The translations under genes and the position numbers were made by a program. Below, in pieces: positions 50,252-56,825 of a stretch of DNA of 56,825 nt. The DNA comes from Microthrixaceae bacterium. Its GTDB lineage: Bacteria > Actinomycetota > Acidimicrobiia > Acidimicrobiales > Microtrichaceae. The notes under the pieces are model-generated. The model ran no database searches, had not been told where the DNA came from, and was given only the letters and a program-made list of their open reading frames with translations. The DNA is taken from NCBI GenBank assembly GCA_019694615.1, contig JAIBBP010000127.1, positions 1 through 56,825 on the forward strand. Direction: 5' to 3'. The stretch's first letter is position 1, and the number at the start of each line of letters is the position of its first letter.

Positions 50252-50268
50252 ACGATAATGGCGTTCTC
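50252..50268. promoter_or_regulatory. 17-base promoter element shared with 41575-41591
   Basis: ACGATAATGGCGTTCTC again lies between divergent genes, carrying a minus-strand TATCGT and a plus-strand GATAAT -10 box. Confidence 0.55.
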
Positions 50269-50323
50269 GCAGACGTGCTGCGAGCGCGGTCAACGACCGA
50301 GTATCGCCGTTCAGGGGGCAACG

Positions 50324-51673
50324 ATGACCGACCGGGGCACGATGTCGCTCGTGGCGTTCATGCAGGCGGGCAACGTCACCGTCTACTCCGGGTCTTGGCG
50401 ACACCCTGCGACCGAGCACGGGTTCCTCGATGCCCGCTACTACCAGAAGCTCGGGCGAACCCTCGAGGAGGGTTGCCTGGACATGATGTTCTTCGACGAC
50501 CGCCTCGCCATGCCGGGTATCCACGGCGGCTCGGTCGCCGACGCCGTCCGTCACGGCGCCCGGCCCGTCAAACTCGACCTGAGCGTGGTCCTCGGCCTGA
50601 TCGCCGGCGTGACCGACCGTATCGGGCTCGGTGCCACCTACTCGACCACTTACTACTCGCCGTTCCACGTCGCCCGTACGTTCGCGACTCTCGACCACCT
50701 CACGGGCGGACGCGCCGCCTGGAACGTCGTGACCTCGGTCAACGACGCCGAAGCCCAGAACTTCGGCGTCGACACCATCCTCGGCCACAACGAGCGCTAC
50801 GACCGCGCCGACGAGTTCCTCGAAGCGACGTGCGGTCTCTGGGACACCTGGGACGACGACGCGCTCGTGCTGGATCGAACCAGCGGCGAGTTCGCCGACC
50901 CCGCCAAGGTCCGCGAGCTCGACCATCACGGCAAGTGGTTCGACGTCCGTGGGCCCCTGACCGTGCCGCGCTCGCCCCAGGGCCGCCCCGTGTTGCTCCA
51001 GGCGGGTTCGTCGGGAAGAGGCCGTGACTTCGCTGCTCGGTGGGCCGAGCTGATCTTCACCGGCGATCCGGGCATCGACGTGGCCCGTAGCCACTATCGC
51101 GATCAGAAGGAGCGGATCGGAGAGCTGGGCCGCAACCCGTCCTCGGTCCGGATACTGCCGATGGCCTACACCGTGGTCGGCGAGACGCGAGCCCATGCCG
51201 ATGAACGCGAGCAGCAGTTCCTGAACGAGTTCGTCGACCCGGCAGCGTCGCTGACGCTGCTGTCGGAGCTGATGAATCACGACTTTTCGGGCCTGCCACT
51301 CGACACCGAGATCACCGACGAGTTCGTCGAGTCGGTGTCGGGGATCCGAGGGCTTGTCGAGAACCTCCGCCGCCATATCGGCGGGACCGTCACGCTCGCC
51401 GACCTTGCCGGCCATCGCGCCACGCTCCTGCAGGGTCCACGCTTTGTGGGGACCGGCGTCGAGGTGGCCGACCAGATGGAGGAGTGGTTCACCTCTGGAG
51501 CCTGTGACGGGTTCGTGATCGCAGCGACGCACACGCCTGGTGCCTACGAGGACCTGACGAGGATGGTCGTCCCCGAACTGCAGCGCCGCGAACTGTTCCG
51601 GCGTCAGTACGAGGGCACGACGCTCCGCGACCACCTCGGTCTCAACCGTCCGGAAGTCGGAGAAACGCCATGA
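50324..51673 (+). CDS. Flavin-dependent monooxygenase, NtaA/SnaA/DszA family
   Basis: A 449-residue LLM-superfamily monooxygenase of the large NtaA/DszA branch: LEEGCLDMMFFDDRLAMPG, IGLGATYSTTYYSPFHVAR, GGRAAWNVVTSVNDAEAQNF and VLLQAGSSGRGRDFAARWAE. These enzymes take FMNH2 from a separate reductase and oxygenate C-N, C-S or C-C bonds. No reductase is adjacent. GGGGGC lies before the ATG at 50324; an ATG at 50342 is an alternative. It is followed by an ABC importer that may bring in its substrate. Confidence 0.92.
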   Translation: MTDRGTMSLVAFMQAGNVTVYSGSWRHPATEHGFLDARYYQKLGRTLEEGCLDMMFFDDRLAMPGIHGGSVADAVRHGARPVKLDLSVVLGLIAGVTDRIGLGATYSTTYYSPFHVARTFATLDHLTGGRAAWNVVTSVNDAEAQNFGVDTILGHNERYDRADEFLEATCGLWDTWDDDALVLDRTSGEFADPAKVRELDHHGKWFDVRGPLTVPRSPQGRPVLLQAGSSGRGRDFAARWAELIFTGDPGIDVARSHYRDQKERIGELGRNPSSVRILPMAYTVVGETRAHADEREQQFLNEFVDPAASLTLLSELMNHDFSGLPLDTEITDEFVESVSGIRGLVENLRRHIGGTVTLADLAGHRATLLQGPRFVGTGVEVADQMEEWFTSGACDGFVIAATHTPGAYEDLTRMVVPELQRRELFRRQYEGTTLRDHLGLNRPEVGETP

Positions 51674-51795
51674 CCGGCGAACCACTGAGCGGGACGTCAG
51701 CGTCCGATGCCCGGAAAAGGGATCCTGTTTCGGGCAGTGTCGAGGGTTCCACGAGTCTCAACAGAATGAACAGCAACAACCGGGGGGAGAAGAAC

Positions 51796-53208
51796 ATGGT
51801 GAGATCCGAGCGATCGGCCCGGCCACGGTCGGGCAAGACGATGAGGGCGGCGGCGGCGCTGGTTGCGGCGGTGGCGCTGGTTGCCGCAGGTTGCGGCAAC
51901 TCCGACGGAGAGTCGGCCGACGACACGGAGACCACCAAGGCTCCGGCAACGACGACGGCGGAGGGCACCGAGACAACCGGAGCCGCGACGCCGATCACCG
52001 GCGTTCCCGGTGTGACCGATACCGAGATCAAGTTCGCCTCGTTCGGCACGATCTCCAACAACCCCCTGGGCACCTGTGTCCTTGAGTGCTTCAACCGGGG
52101 CGTCAAGGCGTATTTCGCCTACCGCAACAGCGAAGGCGGCGTCGACGGTCGGCAGCTGGTGCTCACGTCCGAACTCGACGACCAGCTCTCCAAGAACAAG
52201 GAGCGTGCTCTTGAGATCGTGTCGGCCGGCGACACCTTCGGTGCGTTCAGCGCGGCGCAGATCGGCACTGGCTGGCAGGACGTCGCTGCCGCCGGCATGC
52301 CGCTGTACGTGTGGAACATCAGCCCCGCCGACGCGGCCAACGACGCGATCTTCGGGTTCCCGCAGGGCACGATCTGCGTCGATTGTCCTCGCCAGATCAA
52401 CGGCATGATCATCAAGGAGGCGAAGGCCACCAAGATCGCCGTCCTCGGATACGGCGTCAGCGAGAACTCCAAGGTTTCAGCGCAAGCTGTGCAACGAGCG
52501 GTCGAGACCTACTCCGACGACATCGGCGGAGCCGAGGTCGTCTACTTCAACGACGACATTGCTTTCGGCGTCCCGAACGGTCTCGGCCCGGAGGTAACGG
52601 CGATGAAGGACAAAGGCGTCGACCTGGTGTTCGGTTCGATCGACCTCAACGCGATGAAGACGCTCGCCCAGGAGATGGCCCGGCAGGGCATGGGCGACGT
52701 TCCGATGGTCCACGCCAACACCTACGACCAGAAGTTCGTGAAGGAAGCCGGCGACCTGTTCGAAGGAGACTTCGTCTCCGTGCAGTTCCGTCCGTTCGAA
52801 GCCGAGGCCGGTGATAGCGATCTCGACCTGTTCAAGGAGTGGGTGTCCAAGGACGGCAACGATCCCGTCGAGCTGGCCTACTTCGGGTGGATCGCCGCAC
52901 GGGCGGCCTATGACGGCATCGTCGCCGCCGGCCCCCAGTTCGATCAGGCCAAGGTGATCGCCGCTTCCAACGAGACCTTGAACGACTACACGGCCGGTGG
53001 CCTGATCCCGCCGCAGGACTACGGCCGCAGCCACACCGTCCCGACGGTCGACACCCTCGATCAGTTCGGCAACAAGACGAACTGCTCGTCGGTCGTCAAG
53101 GTGAAGGGCGGGGAGTTCGAAGTCCTCGGCGACGCTGCCAAGCCGTTCTTCTGCTGGCCGGGCGATACCGTCGAGTGGTCCGAGCCGGAGCAGACGGACT
53201 TCAAGTAG
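51796..53208 (+). CDS. LivK-like substrate-binding lipoprotein of an ABC importer
   Basis: A 470-residue periplasmic-binding-fold type I protein. An Arg-rich N-terminus, hydrophobic helix and lipobox VAAGC predict a lipoprotein, followed by an acidic Thr-rich linker. The domain begins TDTEIKFASFGTISNNPLG and contains YRNSEGGVDGRQL, the LivK family pattern of a ligand-binding opening. Such proteins capture branched-chain amino acids, amides or aromatic acids. GGGGGGAG precedes the ATG at 51796. It leads the importer operon. Confidence 0.92.
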   Translation: MVRSERSARPRSGKTMRAAAALVAAVALVAAGCGNSDGESADDTETTKAPATTTAEGTETTGAATPITGVPGVTDTEIKFASFGTISNNPLGTCVLECFNRGVKAYFAYRNSEGGVDGRQLVLTSELDDQLSKNKERALEIVSAGDTFGAFSAAQIGTGWQDVAAAGMPLYVWNISPADAANDAIFGFPQGTICVDCPRQINGMIIKEAKATKIAVLGYGVSENSKVSAQAVQRAVETYSDDIGGAEVVYFNDDIAFGVPNGLGPEVTAMKDKGVDLVFGSIDLNAMKTLAQEMARQGMGDVPMVHANTYDQKFVKEAGDLFEGDFVSVQFRPFEAEAGDSDLDLFKEWVSKDGNDPVELAYFGWIAARAAYDGIVAAGPQFDQAKVIAASNETLNDYTAGGLIPPQDYGRSHTVPTVDTLDQFGNKTNCSSVVKVKGGEFEVLGDAAKPFFCWPGDTVEWSEPEQTDFK

Positions 53209-53242
53209 CAGAGCGAGACGGTACCCGGGGGGTGTCGATCCG

Positions 53243-55327
53243 ATGATCATCGGTGCATCGGTCTTGGAGGACGTGGCACGCGCGTTCCTCCAGGGCCTGC
53301 CCCCGGGGACCGTCTACGCGCTCGTCGCGTTGGGGTTCGTCCTGACGTACAAGACATCGGGCGTGTTCAATCTGGCGTTCGGGGCCCAGGCGTACGTCTC
53401 GGCGGTGATGTTCTTCAAGACGCGCGTCGAGTGGGAATGGCCGGTGCTTCCCGCGTTGGTGTTGTCGGTGTTCGTGATGGCGCCGCTGATCGGCGTGGTG
53501 CTGGAGCTTCTCGTGTTCCGCCACCTGCGGAACTCATCCGCGATCTCCAAGCTCGTTGTCACCATCGGCCTCGCAGTTGCGCTCCCCAGCCTCGCCGAGA
53601 TCTTCATGGGGTTCGAGACCCAGTCGGGACGCACCCCTGAAGGCGTGCTGGACCAGGGCGCCTCGGTGTTCTACGACCCGTTCGGCATCTACGCCTTCAG
53701 CCGCAACGAGCTCGTCGCCATGGGCGTAGCGGTCGTCGCGATGGTCGGCCTCGGTGCCCTGTTTCGGTTCAGCGCGCTCGGCCTCCAGATGCGGGCGGTG
53801 GTCGAGAGTGCCCGGATGACCGAGCTTGCCGGCATCGCCGCGGACCGGGTGTCGGCGTCGGCGTGGGCGCTCTCGTCGCTGTTCGCCGGGGTGGCGGGGG
53901 TGCTGATCGCCCCCCGCTTCAACACGCTGTCGGCGGCTGACTTCTTCCACCTCGGTGTCGTCGCGATCGCCGCTGCGGTGGTCGGCGGACTCACGAGCCT
54001 TCCCAAGGCCATGGGCGCCGGCATCGGCCTCGGCGTGCTGATCGCCGAGATCAACACGTTCCTGCCGCGGTTCGCCGAATCTCGTGCGTGGCTTCGCCCG
54101 ATCCAGGACAACCTCACACCCGCGATCCCGTTCCTCGTGTTGTTCGGGGTCATGGTCTTCGTGCCGGCGATTCGCCGAAGTCGCGACGCGTCGGACCCCC
54201 TCGGCGGGGTCGACCCGCCGCCCATGTCGATCGGCTCGGTGGTTCGGACGCGCCAACAGGTCCTCGTGCGAGCCGCCGTGACCGCGGTGCTGACCGTGGT
54301 GGTTCTCGGTGTGGTGCTCGGACGGGCCGACCAGTCGTGGATGTACCTCGTCACGCAGGCCGTCGTGCTCGCCACGATCTTCCTGTCGATCACGCTGATC
54401 ACCGGCATCGCCGGCCAGATCTCGCTGTGCCAGGGGGCGTTCGCCGCCACAGGTGCGTTCACCGTGTACCAACTCGTCGAGCGGTACGACCTCAGCGCCC
54501 TGCCCGCCGCGTTCATCGGAGCGGGGATCGCCGCCGCACTCGGCGCCCTTTTGTCGATGCCGGTCCGGCGGCTGGGCGGAATCTGGACCGCCATCGCCAC
54601 GTTGGCGTTTGCCTACTTCTTCGACTCGGTCGTCCTGAACCTGCCGTTCGTGGGCGGCGGCGAGACGTCCCTGTTGACCGGCACCAGCGTGCCCCGTCCG
54701 CTCGTCGGGCCGTTCGACCTCGCGGACGACCAGGCGTTCCTCGTGTTCTGCGTGCTCGTGCTCGCGGTCGTTTCGGTAGTCGTCGTGAACCTGCGATCGG
54801 GAACACTCGGGCGCACGCTCTTGGCACTCCAGGGGAGCGAGCTCGGATCCCAGTCAATCGGTATCTCGCCCGCTCGTTCGAGAATGCTGGCCTTCGCCGT
54901 GTCCGCGGCCATCGCCGGATTCGGCGGGGGGCTGCTGGCGATGCAGCAGGAGGATGTGAACTACGCGAGCAACTTCTCGCCGTTCGTCGCGTTGGTGTGG
55001 ATGGTGATCGTGGTGTCGATCGGGTGCCGAAGCGTGGGCGGCGCCCTCCAAGCAGCCGGCGCGTTCGTGCTGTTCGAACCGGTGATTCTCAAAGGCGCGC
55101 TGTTCGGGTGGCTGTTCCGTGACCCCGAGCGCATTCCCGACTTCTTCCCGATCTCTGGCAAGTGGGTGCTGGTTCTGTTCGGTCTCGGCACGATCATGTA
55201 CGCCCGTCACCCCGAGGGGATGGCCGAGTACGGGGCGCACCGGAAGGCGGCAAAGGCCGAACGTCGGCGTCGTGCTGCCGAGGACCGGGCGACAGCCGTC
55301 GCGGTCGACGTTGAGGTGGCGCGGTGA
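53243..55327 (+). CDS. Fused LivH-LivM permease
   Basis: A 694-residue membrane protein. Residues 1-310 are LivH-like (GLPPGTVYALVALGFVLTYK, SGVFNLAFGAQ). A cytoplasmic linker near residue 320-340 leads to a LivM-like half (FLSITLITGIAGQISLCQGA, then GGIWTAIATLAFAYFF). Each half has about eight membrane helices. LivH and LivM are usually separate genes, so one polypeptide would supply both halves of the channel. It ends in a short basic Ala-rich tail and overlaps the LivG gene (GTGA). Confidence 0.92.
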   Translation: MIIGASVLEDVARAFLQGLPPGTVYALVALGFVLTYKTSGVFNLAFGAQAYVSAVMFFKTRVEWEWPVLPALVLSVFVMAPLIGVVLELLVFRHLRNSSAISKLVVTIGLAVALPSLAEIFMGFETQSGRTPEGVLDQGASVFYDPFGIYAFSRNELVAMGVAVVAMVGLGALFRFSALGLQMRAVVESARMTELAGIAADRVSASAWALSSLFAGVAGVLIAPRFNTLSAADFFHLGVVAIAAAVVGGLTSLPKAMGAGIGLGVLIAEINTFLPRFAESRAWLRPIQDNLTPAIPFLVLFGVMVFVPAIRRSRDASDPLGGVDPPPMSIGSVVRTRQQVLVRAAVTAVLTVVVLGVVLGRADQSWMYLVTQAVVLATIFLSITLITGIAGQISLCQGAFAATGAFTVYQLVERYDLSALPAAFIGAGIAAALGALLSMPVRRLGGIWTAIATLAFAYFFDSVVLNLPFVGGGETSLLTGTSVPRPLVGPFDLADDQAFLVFCVLVLAVVSVVVVNLRSGTLGRTLLALQGSELGSQSIGISPARSRMLAFAVSAAIAGFGGGLLAMQQEDVNYASNFSPFVALVWMVIVVSIGCRSVGGALQAAGAFVLFEPVILKGALFGWLFRDPERIPDFFPISGKWVLVLFGLGTIMYARHPEGMAEYGAHRKAAKAERRRRAAEDRATAVAVDVEVAR

Positions 55328-56094
55328 CAGCGGTGCTCGTGGCGTCCGGCATCACCAAGAAGTTCGCCGGGATTGCTGCGCTCATCGACGCCGGGTTGTC
55401 GGTCGAGGAGGGTGAGCGCGTCGGTCTGATCGGTCCCAACGGTGCTGGCAAGACGACCCTGTTCAACTGCATCCTCGGCGTGACGCCGATCGACGGCGGT
55501 ACGGTGACCTTCGACGGCCGCGACGTCACTTCCGACCGAGTCGATCAGCGCGCCCGTGCCGGCATCGGCCGCACCTTCCAGCGGATCGAACTGTTCGCCG
55601 ACTCGACGGTGCTCGATCACCTGCTGATCGCCGAACGTGTGCGCAATGGATCCGGGCGTTTCTGGAAGGACCTGCTCGGACTGGGCCGACCGACTGCCGC
55701 CGAACGGGAGCGGGCCGACGAGGTGCTGACCCTGCTCGGGCTCGAGGAACTCGCCGCCGAGCCGGTCGAGCGTCTCAGCCTCGGGCAGTGCCGACTTCTC
55801 GAAGTCGGGCGAGCCCTGATGACTCAACCGAAGCTCTTGTTGCTGGACGAGCCGTCGTCGGGCCTCGATCGTGTCGAGACGGCGGCCCTCGCAGCGACGC
55901 TGCGTGAGGTGCAACAACAGCAGGGGTTCGCCATCCTGCTCGTCGAGCACGATGTCGATCTCGTCCGCAGCTTCACGACGCGTTCCTACGTCCTCGACTT
56001 CGGCCACATCGTCTCGGAAGGCCCGACCGCCGAGGTGCTCGCGAGCGATGTCGTCCGATCCGCCTACCTGGGCGACATGGAAGTACCGACATGA
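55324..56094 (+). CDS. LivG-like ABC ATPase
   Basis: A 256-residue ATPase with Walker A GPNGAGKTT, the Q-loop region GIGRTFQRIELF, signature LSLGQCRLLEVG, Walker B LLLLDEPSSGLD and H-loop VEHDVDLV. GRTFQ is diagnostic of the LivG type. It energises the fused permease together with the following LivF-like protein. Confidence 0.93.
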   Translation: MTAVLVASGITKKFAGIAALIDAGLSVEEGERVGLIGPNGAGKTTLFNCILGVTPIDGGTVTFDGRDVTSDRVDQRARAGIGRTFQRIELFADSTVLDHLLIAERVRNGSGRFWKDLLGLGRPTAAERERADEVLTLLGLEELAAEPVERLSLGQCRLLEVGRALMTQPKLLLLDEPSSGLDRVETAALAATLREVQQQQGFAILLVEHDVDLVRSFTTRSYVLDFGHIVSEGPTAEVLASDVVRSAYLGDMEVPT

Positions 56095-56124
56095 CAAGGG
56101 TGCGGACATGACAGGAGGGCCGGC

Positions 56125-56825
56125 ATGACCGCGGTGTTGGAGTTCGCCGATGTGCGGGCGTCCTACGGGCCGTTCCGTGCTCTGTTCGGCGTGTCCTTCT
56201 CGATCGGGGCCGGCGAGGCCGTGGCGCTCGTCGGCTCGAACGGCGCCGGCAAGACGACCGTTGCTCGGGTCGCGTCAGGCCTGGTTCGCCCTGACAGCGG
56301 GAGCGTGCTGGTCGACGGGGTCGACATGGCCGGTGCCCGCGCGTACCGGTTCGCACGAGCCGGGATCGTGATGGCGCCCGAGGGGCGATCGGTGTTCGCG
56401 TCGTTGACCGTCGAGGAGAACCTCACGCTGTCGTTCCGGCGTGTTCGTGGGCGGCGCGGCGTCGCCCCCTCGCTGGCTCGCGCCTACGAGCTGTTCCCCG
56501 TGCTCGGTCGACGCAAGGACCAACTCGCTGGGACGATGTCGGGTGGAGAGCAGCGGATGCTGTCGCTGGCCCGGGTGATGGTCGAGGAGCCGAAGCTGCT
56601 GATCGCGGATGAGATCTCGCTGGGTCTCGCGCCGCTCGTCGTGGACCAGCTCTACGAGAGCCTGCGCACGCTCGTAGCCGGTGGCACGTCCCTGCTGATC
56701 GTCGAGCAACAGGTCGGCCACGCGCTGCGGCTGTGCGACCGGGTGGCGGTTCTGCAACACGGTGCCGTGTCGTGGACCGGCAACAGCGCCGACGCCGCGT
56801 CGCGGGTCGAGGCTTGGCTGTCGCC
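56125..56825 (+). CDS. LivF-like ABC ATPase (3' partial)
   Basis: The gene starts at ATG 56125 with AGGAGGGCC ahead and is open at the window end, covering about 233 codons. Walker A GSNGAGKTT, the LivF hallmark VMAPEGRSVFASLTVEENL, signature MSGGEQRMLSLARVM, Walker B LLIADEISLGLAP and H-loop VEQQ are all visible. It is the second ATPase of the importer; only its last few residues are missing. Confidence 0.92.
   Translation, partial: MTAVLEFADVRASYGPFRALFGVSFSIGAGEAVALVGSNGAGKTTVARVASGLVRPDSGSVLVDGVDMAGARAYRFARAGIVMAPEGRSVFASLTVEENLTLSFRRVRGRRGVAPSLARAYELFPVLGRRKDQLAGTMSGGEQRMLSLARVMVEEPKLLIADEISLGLAPLVVDQLYESLRTLVAGGTSLLIVEQQVGHALRLCDRVAVLQHGAVSWTGNSADAASRVEAWLS

Noticed and set aside
49733..50323. 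N-terminal extension of the DszA-like monooxygenase
   Set aside because: The extension is antisense to the amidohydrolase, crosses its promoter and has no family similarity. The start at 50324 has a ribosome-binding site.
1..56825. CRISPR array, tRNA, rRNA or insertion sequence
   Set aside because: No regularly spaced repeats, cloverleaf-like sequences, rRNA segments or transposase motifs were seen by reading; only short tandem repeats and palindromes are present.

Overview
The window is a gene-dense, high-GC stretch of about 57 kb from what is most likely an actinobacterium, probably of the Acidimicrobiia (Ilumatobacter-like). The class is an inference from codon usage, several luciferase-like (LLM) oxidoreductases, many acyl-CoA dehydrogenases (ACADs), P450s and coenzyme-A genes, tightly overlapping ATGA/GTGA stop-starts, and apparently leaderless promoters. 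I see no rRNA, tRNA, CRISPR array, insertion sequence or phage gene. Almost everything reads as catabolism of a hydrophobic ring- or branched-chain carboxylic compound such as a steroid, terpenoid or similar polycycle. The true substrate cannot be read from the sequence.

Layout. 1-2.1 kb: the end of a fused dipeptide-type ABC ATPase and a FhuF-like ferric reductase. 2.1-7.4 kb: a minus-strand Rieske oxygenase / VOC / IclR operon, a divergent NTF2-like protein, an alpha/beta hydrolase and an SDR. 7.4-17.3 kb: ACADs, an LLM enzyme, a double hot-dog dehydratase, a crotonase, a GntR regulator, an interrupted small gene and an acyl-CoA synthetase. 17.4-19.6 kb: a P450 / ferredoxin / SDR operon. 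19.8-25.9 kb: a plus-strand beta-oxidation operon (two crotonases, SDR, paired ACADs, acyl-CoA synthetase). 25.9-27.2 kb: two adjacent PIN-toxin modules. 27.3-33.2 kb: a thiolase-like / DUF35 / SDR operon and a divergent CoA-transferase / LLM / amidohydrolase operon. 33.2-37.1 kb: a second P450 / SDR / ACAD operon with a divergent TetR and a perfect palindromic operator. 37.2-38.1 kb: a zeta-like toxin pair. 38.2-47.4 kb: a second ACAD pair, an NTF2-like protein, a KshB-like flavin/2Fe-2S reductase, an acyl-CoA synthetase, a carboxymuconolactone-decarboxylase-like protein, a diiron desaturase-like protein, a lipoprotein esterase, and a second Rieske oxygenase with a small partner. 47.4-56.8 kb: a third VapBC pair, TetR, an unusual amidohydrolase, a DszA/NtaA-type monooxygenase, and a branched-chain-amino-acid-type ABC importer (binding protein, fused permeases, two ATPases; the last is cut by the window end).

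How the parts could fit: the importer brings in a carboxylate; three synthetases and a CoA-transferase make CoA thioesters; eight ACAD-family genes, three crotonases, a hot-dog dehydratase, HSD10-like SDRs and a thiolase-like/DUF35 pair shorten chains; P450s and Rieske oxygenases oxidise rings; a hydrolase and two amidohydrolase-superfamily enzymes open or cleave products. Local IclR, GntR and TetR regulators sit next to recognisable palindromes.

Striking points outside ordinary gene content are: about ten promoters whose -10 box lies 6-8 bases before a start codon; a 17-base sequence shared by two divergent promoters; three related palindromes near the IclR, ACAD and synthetase genes; long palindromes between convergent genes; a single base that appears to have removed one gene's stop and turned the next gene's ATG into TTG; and a small leaderless gene with an in-frame TGA. 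The only gene-poor interval over 300 bases is 13,850-14,488, which holds that interrupted gene, a terminator and one doubtful minus-strand ORF. I see nothing recognisable in 14,407-14,488.
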